Position numbers and translations under genes: made by a program. Positions 1-7,414 of a stretch of 23,266 nucleotides of DNA are shown here, one piece after another. The notes under the pieces were generated by a model that did no database searches, had not been told where the DNA came from, and was given only the letters and a program-made list of their open reading frames with translations. Positions within the stretch are counted from its first letter, which is position 1; the number at the start of each line of letters is the position of its first letter. Source of the DNA: a bacterium BMS3Bbin02 (GTDB lineage: Bacteria; Actinomycetota; Acidimicrobiia; Spongiisociales; UBA5794); assembly GCA_002898115.1 (NCBI GenBank), contig BDTL01000234.1, positions 1 to 23,266 on the forward strand, in the 5' to 3' direction.

Positions 1-182
1 GCACCCTGCGTGGATTCCTCGGTGATCGAACCACGCCCGAGAAGCTCCACGGCGAAACAGGCACCACCGAGTTCGACCGTCGCCGCTCCCGATCCGGAAC
101 CAGGAATCAAGACGCAAGCGCGGCGGAACCGTCGATGAGCTCTACACGCGAAAGCGCCCCGAGGACAAAAACCCTAGGGCGC
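1..182. other. Left-edge stretch, no confident gene
   Basis: This lies downstream of the tRNA-Leu gene. On the minus strand one frame stays open to the window edge and could start at a TTG at 110, giving a Gly/Ser/Ala-rich 36-residue start that continues outside the window. There is no clear ribosome binding site. The plus strand also has an open frame here, but it runs straight through the tRNA gene and is unlikely to be real. The only other structure is the weak hairpin next to the tRNA 3' end. Confidence 0.3.
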
Positions 183-183
183 T
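153..183 (-). terminator. Possible terminator behind tRNA-Leu
   Basis: AGCGCCC (153-159) and GGGCGCT (177-183) can pair as a 7-bp GC-rich stem immediately after the tRNA. The loop of about 17 nt contains a run of five T on the minus strand. The loop is long and only three T follow the stem, so this is a weak call. The last base of the stem overlaps the encoded CCA end. Confidence 0.3.
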
Positions 184-270
184 GGTGTCGGAGAGAAGAC
201 TCGAACTTCCACGGGATTATCTCCCACTAGGCCCTCAACCTAGCGCGTCTACCAATTCCGCCACTCCGAC
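183..270 (-). tRNA. tRNA-Leu (anticodon GAG)
   Basis: Read on the minus strand, GTCGGAG (270-264) pairs with CTCCGAC (193-187) as a perfect 7-bp acceptor stem, followed by discriminator A and an encoded CCA. The anticodon arm is CTAGG-TTGAGGG-CCTAG, giving anticodon GAG, which reads CUC and CUU. A long variable arm with a GGGA/TCCC-type stem and a T-loop TTCGAGT fit a class II leucine tRNA. The D-loop region contains the usual GG pair. The gene is 85 nt without CCA and 88 nt with it. Confidence 0.95.
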
Positions 271-282
271 GTGCGAACCGGG

Positions 283-311
283 AGTATACCGCGCCGTGCC
301 AGCGGCCAAGT
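283..311 (-). promoter_or_regulatory. Promoter of tRNA-Leu
   Basis: The minus strand carries TATACT (288-283), a near-consensus -10 box ending 12 nt before the mature tRNA 5' end. That would place transcription initiation about 5-7 nt ahead of the tRNA. Upstream, ACTTGG (311-306) sits at a 17-nt spacer and the overlapping TTGGCC at a 15-nt spacer, so the -35 box is only moderate. The element lies in the 45-nt gap after the MaoC-like gene and suggests the tRNA is transcribed on its own. Confidence 0.6.
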
Positions 312-315
312 TCGA

Positions 316-756
316 CTACTCATAGAGACGAACGAGAGACTCGACGACACACGCCGGCCGCTCGGCATCTTCGAGTTCCACTGTGACCTTGAGCTTGAGC
401 TGCGCACCACCCGGGAATTCAGTGACCTCGACAATGGTGGTCCGGAACCGAATACGTGCGCCAACTGGAATCGGCGTAATAAACCGAACCCGGTCGAGTC
501 CATAGTTGATCCCCATGCGAACCCCGTCAATGTCGGGCGTCGGCGCGTACCGAGGAAGGAGGGACAGCGTCAGGTACCCGTGCACGATCGTCCTCCCAAA
601 CGGACCCTCCGCGGCCCGATCGGGATCGACGTGGATCCATTGGTGGTCCTCGGTCGCATCGGCAAACTGCTGGATCCTGCTCTGCTCGATCGTAACCCAG
701 TCGCTCACCCCGTACTCGGCGCCGACTAGATCCTGCAATTCACCGGCGAGAGACAT
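316..756 (-). CDS. MaoC-fold (R)-hydratase, NodN/HtdZ-like
   Basis: A 146-residue single hot-dog protein of the MaoC dehydratase family. Proteins of this family add water to (or remove it from) 2-enoyl thioesters, usually enoyl-CoA, to give the (R)-3-hydroxyacyl form. The hallmark segment is visible at residues 35-44 (TEDHQWIHVD), with Asp37 and His42 as the predicted catalytic pair, followed by a conserved IVHGYLTLSLLP stretch at 57-68. The 'DHQWIH' version points to the NodN branch, which includes the mycobacterial HtdZ (Rv0130) type of about 150 residues. The ATG at 756 lies 9 nt after the stop of the oppF-like gene, so it is probably co-transcribed with the peptide transporter. The physiological substrate cannot be read from sequence, and a link to peptide uptake is not obvious. 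Confidence 0.88.
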   Translation of the reverse strand: MSLAGELQDLVGAEYGVSDWVTIEQSRIQQFADATEDHQWIHVDPDRAAEGPFGRTIVHGYLTLSLLPRYAPTPDIDGVRMGINYGLDRVRFITPIPVGARIRFRTTIVEVTEFPGGAQLKLKVTVELEDAERPACVVESLVRLYE

Positions 757-765
757 GGCACACCA

Positions 766-1866
766 CTAGAAGACCTTCTTGACCTCGGGGAAGTGACAAG
801 CAACCCAATGGCCTTCGCCCATCTGCGTGAGCAGCGGTTCATCTACATCGCACTTCCCCTGGACTGCGATGGGACACCGCGTGTTGAACCGGCATCCCGG
901 CGGCGGGTCCGCGGGTGACGGAATGTCGCCCTCGAGAATGATCCGTTCGCGACTCCGTTCTAACTCCGGGTCAGGAATCGGCACGGCTGAGAGCAGCGCA
1001 TGCGTGTACGGATGCATCGGAGCATCGTAGAGCGTATCTCTTTCGGCGAACTCCACAATCTTGCCGAGATACATCACGGCGACACGGTCCGATATGTGTC
1101 GAACGACCGATAGGTCGTGCGCAATGAAGAGATACGTAAGCCCGTACTCCTCTTGAAGATCCTGCAGGAGGTTAAGGACCTGGGCCTGGATCGACACATC
1201 CAACGCGGACACGGGCTCGTCGAGAACGATAAACCGGGGATTGAGAGCCAACGCACGCGCAATCCCGATACGTTGGCGTTGGCCACCCGAGAATTCGTGC
1301 GGGTAGCGATTCGTGTGCTCGGGACTCAGCCCCACAACAGCGAGAAGCTCCTTAACCTTCTCCAGACGTTCCTGCGCGGTACCTACGTTGTGCACGATCA
1401 GAGGTTCGGACACGATCCCGGCCACGGTCATACGTGGATTCAGCGATGCGTAGGGATCCTGGAACACGATCTGGATCTGGCGTCGCAACGCCCGCAACGT
1501 GCCCGCATCGGCAGATGCGACATCAACGACATCGCTGACGACTTCGGTTCCTCCGTCGGCGGTCGCGACCTCACGTTCGCGACGGAAGTAGACCTGACCC
1601 TCGGTTGGTTCCAGCAACCGCATCACACATCGCGCGGTTGTCGACTTGCCACAACCGGATTCGCCGACGAGTCCGAGCGTCTCGCCCTTGCGGACCTGGA
1701 AGCTGATATCCGACACCGCCTGAACGGCGCCAACCTGGCTCTTGAAGAAGATCCCCCGCTTGATCGGAAACTCCTTCACGAGATGATTGACCCGCAAGAG
1801 CACGTCTTCAGGCATGTCTTCGGGTCCGCCGTCGGCGACGTACTCGGTAATCTTTCCGGTTGTCAT
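766..1866 (-). CDS. Peptide ABC transporter ATPase, OppF/DppF type
   Basis: This 366-residue cytoplasmic ATPase should energise the Opp/Dpp-type importer as the second subunit of a heterodimer. Visible motifs are Walker A (GESGCGKS, 68-75), the Q-loop in FQDP (about 135-138), the signature FSGGQRQR, Walker B (FIVLDEP) and the switch His in IAHDLSVV. The C-terminus has the oligopeptide-transporter extension with Cys-rich GCRFNTRCP and a final ACH. The ATG at 1866 overlaps the stop of the preceding ATPase gene as ATGA, supporting translational coupling and this start over an upstream in-frame start at 1923. An oddity is a stretch of about 20-25 residues at 97-120, between the Walker A region and the Q-loop, rich in Val, Asp and Ala, where relatives are usually shorter. 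Confidence 0.93.
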   Translation of the reverse strand: MTTGKITEYVADGGPEDMPEDVLLRVNHLVKEFPIKRGIFFKSQVGAVQAVSDISFQVRKGETLGLVGESGCGKSTTARCVMRLLEPTEGQVYFRREREVATADGGTEVVSDVVDVASADAGTLRALRRQIQIVFQDPYASLNPRMTVAGIVSEPLIVHNVGTAQERLEKVKELLAVVGLSPEHTNRYPHEFSGGQRQRIGIARALALNPRFIVLDEPVSALDVSIQAQVLNLLQDLQEEYGLTYLFIAHDLSVVRHISDRVAVMYLGKIVEFAERDTLYDAPMHPYTHALLSAVPIPDPELERSRERIILEGDIPSPADPPPGCRFNTRCPIAVQGKCDVDEPLLTQMGEGHWVACHFPEVKKVF

Positions 1867-2879
1867 CGGGGCGCTCCCTCGGACGTGACCAATTTGAGGT
1901 CGAGTTCGGCAGCGCGGTGACACGCGACCGTGTGACCCTCAACGTCTGAGGGACCGAGCAACGGCAGACGCTCCCGACAAACATCGAGGGCGAAGTCGCA
2001 GCGGGGTCGGAACCGACACCCTTCAGGCAGATTGATCACGGATGGTGGTGCACCCCGCACCGAGTTGAGACGGTGCATCTGAGCAGCGTCGAGGCGAGTC
2101 ATTGAGCCCAGCAGCCCCCACGAGTAGGGATGTTTCGGGTCGTAGAAGATGTCGCTGGCCGAGCCCGATTCAACAATGCCACCCGCGTACATCACTTGCA
2201 CCGTGTCGCAAAAGCCGGCAACCACCCCAAGATCGTGCGTGATGAGCAATACCGACGTCCCACGATCGTCCGCAAGCGCAAGCATGAGGTCCAGGATCTG
2301 GGCCTGCGTCGTAACGTCAAGCGCCGTAGTCGGTTCGTCTGCGATCAACAGCTCCGGGTTGCACGACAGACCCATTGCGATCATGACCCGTTGGCGCATG
2401 CCTCCTGAGAACTGGTGCGGGAAATCGTCCAAACGGGATGCCGGATAGGGAATCTGCACATCGGCTAGCGACTGTGCCGCGATCTCCCGAGCAGCGGACT
2501 TCGACACGTTCTGGTGAAGCACGATCGTCTCGATGAGTTGCTGACCAATCGTGTACACCGGATTCAGTGACGTCATCGGATCCTGGAAAATCATTGCGAT
2601 TCGGCCACCGCGGACCTTGCGCATCTCATCCTCGGGGAGCTCCAAGAGATTGAGACCGTCGAAGTCAATGGCACCAGTGACGATCTGACCCGCCGGTGGT
2701 TCGATGAGGCCCATGATCGACATAGCCGTCACGGACTTTCCGGATCCGGACTCACCGACAACACCCCGGCGTTCACCCCTATTTATGGTGAAAGACACCC
2801 CGTCGACGGCCCGGACAACACCTTCCTCTGTGGCGAAGTAGGTACGCAGATCATCCACCGCCAAAAGCACATCACTCAC
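1863..2879 (-). CDS. Peptide ABC transporter ATPase, OppD/DppD type
   Basis: A 338-residue ATPase, the partner of the OppF-like subunit. Walker A is GESGSGKS at 42-49, the Q-loop lies in FQDP (about 98-101), the signature FSGGMRQR starts at 157, Walker B is LLIADEP (177-183) and the switch His is in ITHDLGVV. The C-terminal GCRFRPRCDFA and ACH segments are typical of peptide-importer ATPases and carry conserved cysteines. The start is GTG at 2879, 5 nt after the upstream permease stop, with GGAAG about 8 nt ahead. The stop overlaps the next gene's ATG. Substrate class (di- or oligopeptide, or another small solute) is not fixed by the ATPase. Confidence 0.93.
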   Translation of the reverse strand: MSDVLLAVDDLRTYFATEEGVVRAVDGVSFTINRGERRGVVGESGSGKSVTAMSIMGLIEPPAGQIVTGAIDFDGLNLLELPEDEMRKVRGGRIAMIFQDPMTSLNPVYTIGQQLIETIVLHQNVSKSAAREIAAQSLADVQIPYPASRLDDFPHQFSGGMRQRVMIAMGLSCNPELLIADEPTTALDVTTQAQILDLMLALADDRGTSVLLITHDLGVVAGFCDTVQVMYAGGIVESGSASDIFYDPKHPYSWGLLGSMTRLDAAQMHRLNSVRGAPPSVINLPEGCRFRPRCDFALDVCRERLPLLGPSDVEGHTVACHRAAELDLKLVTSEGAPR

Positions 2880-2884
2880 GTCAG

Positions 2885-3883
2885 CTACTTCCGTTCAATC
2901 GTCTGAGTCGGGTCGAGCGCATCGCGAAGACCATCACCCATGAAGTTTACGGCAAGAACGGTCGCGACTAGAGCGGACGATGAAGCGAGAAACTCCCACC
3001 AGAACCCCTTGGTTGCCACGCGCGCTCCTGCTGCAGACATGCCGCCCCACGTTGGCGTCGGTGGACGCACGCCGAACCCGAGGAACGACAGAGCAGCCTC
3101 GATGATGATCGCAGTACCGACCACCAGCGTTGTCGCGACAATGATCGGACTCATCGCGTTCGGCAGGATATGGCGGAAAATGATGCGGCGATCGTTCGAT
3201 CCGGCAGCGCGGGCTGCCTCGACGAATTCCTTCTCCCGTAAAGAGAGGAACTCGGCCCGCACGATACGTGCGAGACCACCCCATAACAATATGCCAAGCA
3301 AGAATGCGATCACCCACGCTCCCTCTTTTAGGAAAGCGGGAAGCACCGGTATTTGTGGCACAAGGGACCCAAACACGATCGCAACCGGTAACAACGGAAG
3401 ACCCAGAATGACGTCAACAATCCTCATCAGAACCTGGTCGACAGCGCCCGGGTAATAGCCTGCCAACGCGCCGACGATTGTTCCAACAGTCGCGACGAGC
3501 AGCCCCGTGGTAAGACCGACAGTAAGTGAGGCACGACCGCCGTGAATGACACGAGAGAGCACGTCTCGACCGATGTCATCGGTCCCAAAAGGCCGGGTTG
3601 TCGATGGCGGATTCTGGACGAGAAGAAGACCGTTTTCCGGGTCCCTGAGCTGTGTAGCGGGATGCTCCAGAAGTTTCCCGCAATAGGCGTCGCGTTCAGC
3701 ACAGGTCACAAACGGGGCGACAAACACGATCGCAAACAGGAGTGCCAGAAAAATCGCAGCGATGCGAGCTTGTTTGTGCCGGGCCAACCGGGTCCGAAAG
3801 AGATCCCACTGAGTGACCGGTTCCGCCGAGATTCCTTCTGCCGCATCGATGCTCTCATCGATACCCGACGCACCGTTACTCAT
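2885..3883 (-). CDS. Peptide ABC transporter permease, OppC/DppC type
   Basis: A 332-residue inner-membrane permease. It begins with a hydrophilic cytoplasmic tail of about 40 residues, then a first membrane helix (about 42-59), an extracytoplasmic loop, and the BPD_transp_1 core of about five helices. The loop ends in the family's PFGTDDIGRDVLSRV segment. The cytoplasmic EAA loop that contacts the ATPases reads EAARAAGSNDRRIIFRH. The ATG at 3883 overlaps the OppB stop by 8 nt (ATGAGTAA). A longer frame from a GTG at 3907 exists, but the overlap pattern recurs in this window and favours 3883. The first extracytoplasmic loop holds a Cys pair, CAERDAYC at 61-68, which could form a disulfide. 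Confidence 0.92.
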   Translation of the reverse strand: MSNGASGIDESIDAAEGISAEPVTQWDLFRTRLARHKQARIAAIFLALLFAIVFVAPFVTCAERDAYCGKLLEHPATQLRDPENGLLLVQNPPSTTRPFGTDDIGRDVLSRVIHGGRASLTVGLTTGLLVATVGTIVGALAGYYPGAVDQVLMRIVDVILGLPLLPVAIVFGSLVPQIPVLPAFLKEGAWVIAFLLGILLWGGLARIVRAEFLSLREKEFVEAARAAGSNDRRIIFRHILPNAMSPIIVATTLVVGTAIIIEAALSFLGFGVRPPTPTWGGMSAAGARVATKGFWWEFLASSSALVATVLAVNFMGDGLRDALDPTQTIERK

Positions 3884-5042
3884 AACGAACCCGTGGGTCA
3901 AGCACACCGTACAGAATGTCGGCGACGATGTTCATGAACACGATGCCCATTCCAATCACCATCACGATCGCCATAATCACTGGGTAGTCCACTGCGTTGA
4001 TCGCTCCAATGTAGAGACGGCCGACTCCCGGCCATCCGAAAATCGACTCGGTGATGATCGCTCCACCGATGATGCCGGCAACATCGAGGGTCACGATCGT
4101 GACAATGGGCAGCAACGCGTTGCGAAGCGCGTGTTTTACCAGCACCGTGCGCCGAGGAAGGCCTTTTGACTTAGCCGTTCTCAGGTAGTCACTGTGCAGG
4201 ACCTCAAGCATCGCAGCCCTTTGGAAGCGCGCGTACCCAGCTATCGAGATCAGGGCGATCGAGAGAGCCGGCAACGCGAGATGGCGAAAGATGTCCCCCA
4301 TTTGAGCGAGGCGCCCCAGGTCGCCATACCCGACCTGGGTCATCCCCACGACAAAGAACAGCTTAAGGCCGGTCCATCGCTCCAGGTAGAACGCCAGGAC
4401 GACTTGAAGTCCGGTTGCAACAATAAAAATCGGGGTCGAGAAGGCGATGAACGAACCCAGCGTGCCGACCTGGTCAAAGAACGAGTACTGGCGCACGGCC
4501 TGGAACACCCCGAGGGGCAGACCGATGATGAGCGCCAGAGATAGTGCAGTCACGCCCAGACGGAAAGTCGCTCCCGCGGCGCCGAACACCAGGTCCCAGA
4601 CGGGCCCGTCCCCGCGGAAGGAGTCACCCCAGTCCATTGCGAAATCGACGCGACTCTTCGCAAACCAGAAGAAGGACACCCAGATTGCAACAACCCCGAA
4701 CGCACGAGCAGGCCGAAACCAGGTCGCTTTCACCTTGGTGAAGAAGAGTCCCGCTGTCGCCGCCACCACGGAACCAAATCCAATCCAGGCCGATGCCCCC
4801 AGAACGACGAACCGATCGACGGAGACGAACCCGCTTAGCCACTTGAAGTACTGCTGGTAGAGGGGCAGGTCCAAACCGTATTTCACTGTGAGCTTCTGAA
4901 TCACGTTCACCATGCGGGGGTTCAGCCGTAGACGGTCAAGCGGCGAACCGCCGCCGAACTGTACGAGCATGAAGACCAGAGCGCTGAGTACGAACAGCGT
5001 GATTACGCCGTACACAAGACGTCTGACAATGTAGGCGAACAA
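3876..5042 (-). CDS. Peptide ABC transporter permease, OppB/DppB type, enlarged
   Basis: A 388-residue permease, the OppC partner. An N-terminal helix (about 8-28) leads to the family's YGLDLPLYQQYFKWL segment (55-69). The core resumes at about 137 with DWGDSFRGDGPVWD and continues through GLPLGVF and the EAA loop (TAKSKGLPRRTVLVKHALRNA) to the usual C-terminal LDPR. Between these parts, residues about 75-136 form an apparent insertion with two hydrophobic stretches (about 77-101 and 113-127). Relatives are normally about 310-340 residues and pass directly from one segment to the next. I chose the TTG at 5042 because GGAGG lies 6 nt ahead and the family N-terminus (FAYIVRRLVYG) begins there. 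A longer ATG frame from 5147 would start almost inside the terminator hairpin. Confidence 0.88.
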   Translation of the reverse strand: MFAYIVRRLVYGVITLFVLSALVFMLVQFGGGSPLDRLRLNPRMVNVIQKLTVKYGLDLPLYQQYFKWLSGFVSVDRFVVLGASAWIGFGSVVAATAGLFFTKVKATWFRPARAFGVVAIWVSFFWFAKSRVDFAMDWGDSFRGDGPVWDLVFGAAGATFRLGVTALSLALIIGLPLGVFQAVRQYSFFDQVGTLGSFIAFSTPIFIVATGLQVVLAFYLERWTGLKLFFVVGMTQVGYGDLGRLAQMGDIFRHLALPALSIALISIAGYARFQRAAMLEVLHSDYLRTAKSKGLPRRTVLVKHALRNALLPIVTIVTLDVAGIIGGAIITESIFGWPGVGRLYIGAINAVDYPVIMAIVMVIGMGIVFMNIVADILYGVLDPRVRYE

Positions 5043-5148
5043 ACTAGGCCTCCGGGTCGCTCGACTGTGGCGACGAGTATACCCAGAGCGAAACAAGCCC
5101 GCGTCCCGCGAGATGGACAGCCAGATAGCGGGCGAGAACGCCAACAAA

Positions 5149-5178
5149 GGAAGGGACCCGCCGAAGCGGGTCCCTTCT
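5149..5178 (-). terminator. UUCG-capped hairpin between oppA-like and oppB-like genes
   Basis: On the minus strand GAAGGGACCCGC (5177-5166) and GCGGGTCCCTTC (5161-5150) form a perfect 12-bp stem closed by a C(TTCG)G tetraloop, among the most stable RNA loops. It starts 22 nt after the receptor-gene stop and is followed by CTTTGTT, a poor T-run. It therefore looks like a partial terminator or a 3'-end stabiliser that lets the receptor be made in excess over the membrane complex. That function is inference from position and structure. Confidence 0.75.
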
Positions 5179-5199
5179 CAACGTAGTTCCAGAGACGAC

Positions 5200-6999
5200 T
5201 TAGACGTCGAGCCTGTACCACTGTTCGATGTTCCACGTATGGCCCGCCGAGGTCGGGTTGTGCTTAAAGCCACCCACCGTGTCGGCCCACACTGCTGCCG
5301 TCACGAGACGTGCGTACAGAGGAATGATCACTACCTGATCAGCGAGGATTGTTTCAGCCTCCTGGAGCAAGGGAATGAGTTTGTCTGGATCAACAGTTTG
5401 GTTCAACGCCGTACGGATCTCAGCAAGACGAGCTGTGTTGTCGTCGATCACGGACGATGTTGGCGTACCCCACTGGTAGAAGTTGCTACCTTCGGGTGGT
5501 GGACCGTTCGGATCGAAGATGTCCATAATCCCGATCAAACCGGACAAACCAGGTGCGCCGACCCATGCCCATTCACCAAGGTCCCACTGACCGTTCTCGA
5601 GCGTCTCACCAAAGAAGATCTGAGATTCTTCAAGCTGGTTCTCGTACACGATGCCAACAGCGCTGAACATCGTGTCAAACAGCTCAGAGAGCTTGACGCG
5701 AGCATCATTGTTGGATGTGGTCGAGAAGACGGTCGAGATGGAGTCTTTACCAAGTTCGGCCTTCGCCAACTCCAAGAGCTCCATAGCCTTCTCGGGGTTG
5801 TAGTCGTACTGAGCCCATGAACCCTGCGACAACGTTGGGCTGAACGCCTCAACGAACGAGTCAAGGGGTTCGACCTGACCGGCGAGAATCTCATCAACGA
5901 TGAGTTCCTTATCGATCGTGTGGGCAACTGCCTTGCGGTAGTTCAGGTTCTCGTTAGACGAGTCCGGGTTGCGGATAAGGCGTGCAGGGCCGAACTGGAA
6001 GTTCAGGTGTTCCCACACCGGACCGCTGAGTACCTCGACACGAGCACCTTCGGCCTCGAGCTTCTGAAGTTCCTCAATCGTCTCGGACGCCGGCGGCGGC
6101 TGAATAACGTCAACCTCACGTGCCTTGAAGGCCGTGATGATTGAGTCGGTCTCTGGGATGAACCGGAACACGACGCTGTCGAGATATGGCAACTGATCGC
6201 CATTCTCCGCCTTCTTCCAGTAGTTGTCATTGCGGACTACCTCAATGAACTCGCCCTTTTGCCACTCGTTGAATATGAATGGTCCGGCCGACACCCACAT
6301 CGTGTCGTTCCAGTCGTTGAGGAAGTCGGATCCCTCGACGTCATGCTTCGGGATGATGTTCCCGAACAGGAACTCGTAGAGCACCGTTGGAGCACTCAAG
6401 GTGTACGTGAACGATTTCGGTCCGACCTCTGTCGAAACGATATCTTCGTAGGTGGTCGTGCTGATCGCGTTGTCCGGGTCCATGATCGTGTCCAGCGTGA
6501 ACTGGAAGTCATCACCCGAGATCGGCACGCCGTCAGACCATTGTGCCTCGTCGAGAATCGTGTACGTGACGGTCATCGTGCCGTCATCGTTGACGACGAC
6601 TCCGCCGTTGCTCTCGGTCGGCAGTTCAGTTACGAGCTCTGGGATGAGTTCGAGTGTGAAGCCGTCGATTTCTTGTACACCTGCCCAGTAGGACTGACCG
6701 ACGATCGACACGATGAAGTTGTCACCACCCGGAACGAATGCGTTCAGGGTCGGTGGCTCCTGGTCATCTGCAACGACGACTGTACCGCCGTACGCAGGGC
6801 CGGTTGGTGCTGCAGTAGTGGTGGTGGTTACCACTGGTTCGGTTGTTGTTGGTGCTGCCGTTGTTGTTGTCACCGGTGCCGCTGGCGCGGTGGTGGTTGT
6901 TGTTGTTTCGGCTGTTCCACCGCAGGCAGCTGCGATCAAAGCAAAAACAATAATCACCGCGGACCATGCGACTTTGCGGCTTCGCCACAAATGAGTCAA
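5200..6999 (-). CDS. Peptide-binding lipoprotein, SBP_bac_5 family (OppA/DppA type)
   Basis: A 599-residue extracytoplasmic receptor for the ABC importer encoded just downstream. It has a basic N-terminus, a hydrophobic signal (about 10-25) and a lipobox ending AAAC, with Cys26 as the likely lipidated residue. A Thr/Pro/Ala/Val linker follows at about 29-68. The SBP_bac_5 fold starts near GGTVVVADDQEPPTLN and shows family segments such as WSDGVPISGDDFQFTL, AGPFIFNEW and NYRKAVAHTIDKELIV. The start is TTG at 6999 with a strong AAGGAGG 6 nt upstream; the frame begins there. The ligand could be peptides or another small solute taken by this family. The gene begins 55 nt after secG and is separated from the permease genes by the UUCG hairpin. 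Confidence 0.93.
   Translation of the reverse strand: MTHLWRSRKVAWSAVIIVFALIAAACGGTAETTTTTTAPAAPVTTTTAAPTTTEPVVTTTTTAAPTGPAYGGTVVVADDQEPPTLNAFVPGGDNFIVSIVGQSYWAGVQEIDGFTLELIPELVTELPTESNGGVVVNDDGTMTVTYTILDEAQWSDGVPISGDDFQFTLDTIMDPDNAISTTTYEDIVSTEVGPKSFTYTLSAPTVLYEFLFGNIIPKHDVEGSDFLNDWNDTMWVSAGPFIFNEWQKGEFIEVVRNDNYWKKAENGDQLPYLDSVVFRFIPETDSIITAFKAREVDVIQPPPASETIEELQKLEAEGARVEVLSGPVWEHLNFQFGPARLIRNPDSSNENLNYRKAVAHTIDKELIVDEILAGQVEPLDSFVEAFSPTLSQGSWAQYDYNPEKAMELLELAKAELGKDSISTVFSTTSNNDARVKLSELFDTMFSAVGIVYENQLEESQIFFGETLENGQWDLGEWAWVGAPGLSGLIGIMDIFDPNGPPPEGSNFYQWGTPTSSVIDDNTARLAEIRTALNQTVDPDKLIPLLQEAETILADQVVIIPLYARLVTAAVWADTVGGFKHNPTSAGHTWNIEQWYRLDV
6803..6918 (-). repeat. Low-complexity Thr/Pro/Ala-coding tract
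   Basis: Within the receptor gene, the minus strand is a run of ACC/ACA/ACG/ACT threonine codons broken by Ala, Pro and Val codons. It gives several clusters of three to six Thr in a row right after the lipid-anchored Cys. It is an imperfect repeat, so length could vary between strains by slippage. In the protein it is a flexible spacer that would hold the binding domain away from the membrane or wall. Such linkers are common in actinobacterial lipoproteins. Confidence 0.7.
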
Positions 7000-7054
7000 G
7001 GGTTGCCTCCTTAAGTATCCATATCGGTTTCCGAACGCCGACCTAAGGCGAGCC

Positions 7055-7288
7055 CTAGGCGCGTCCCAACCACGTCAGCCACAACGTTGTTAGAGCGAAA
7101 ACAGTCGAAGTAAGCACGGTGAGCCGATCGAGGTTTTTCTCAACCACAGTCGAACCACCGGCGCCTCCACCTCCCATACCGCCACCGAACATGTCGGACA
7201 TGCCACCACCGCGACCCGCATGGAGCAGGACAAGGAAGATAAGCAACAGCGAAATCAACAGGTGAATTATTACTACGAACTGTTCCAC
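7055..7288 (-). CDS. secG: Preprotein translocase subunit SecG
   Basis: A 77-residue two-helix membrane protein, the accessory subunit of the SecYEG translocon. The first helix is about 4-22 and is followed by the conserved turn LLHAGRGGGMSDMFGG. A Gly-rich cytoplasmic stretch (27-45) leads to the second helix at about 56-73. The start is GTG at 7288 with AGAAAGGG about 9 nt upstream. An in-frame ATG at 7357 would add 23 residues, but it lies inside the predicted promoter and lacks a hydrophobic start, so I reject it. A secG near gap-pgk-tpiA is a recurrent actinobacterial and firmicute arrangement. Confidence 0.92.
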   Translation of the reverse strand: MEQFVVIIHLLISLLLIFLVLLHAGRGGGMSDMFGGGMGGGGAGGSTVVEKNLDRLTVLTSTVFALTTLWLTWLGRA

Positions 7289-7344
7289 GTTTCGGAACCC
7301 TTTCTCACGCGCGGCCCACGCACAACGCGAGCCCGCAATCAGGA

Positions 7345-7373
7345 AGTATCGCCGCACCGCGTAACTAGGTCAA
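7345..7373 (-). promoter_or_regulatory. Sigma70-type promoter upstream of secG
   Basis: The minus strand shows TTGACC (7373-7368) as -35, a 17-nt spacer and GATACT (7350-7345) as -10, predicting a transcript start near 7338, about 50 nt before the secG GTG. It lies in the 126-nt gap after the phosphoglycerate mutase gene, one of the larger gaps in this otherwise tightly packed run. It suggests that secG, and perhaps the receptor gene behind it, has transcription independent of the glycolytic genes. Confidence 0.6.
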
Positions 7374-7414
7374 GTCAACCTCAGGAGGGATACGGCCGGT
7401 TTGGGGGAAGAATA

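Noticed and set aside
3..242. Plus-strand open frame from the left edge
   Set aside because: It runs through the tRNA-Leu gene and has no family signal, so it is not supported as coding.
1117..1920. Plus-strand open frame of 267 codons across the OppF-type ATPase gene
   Set aside because: The opposite strand carries all ABC ATPase motifs; this frame is its shadow.
5042..5147. Longer OppB start at ATG 5147
   Set aside because: It would begin almost within the terminator-like hairpin and add an atypical basic tail, whereas TTG 5042 has a strong GGAGG and the family N-terminus.
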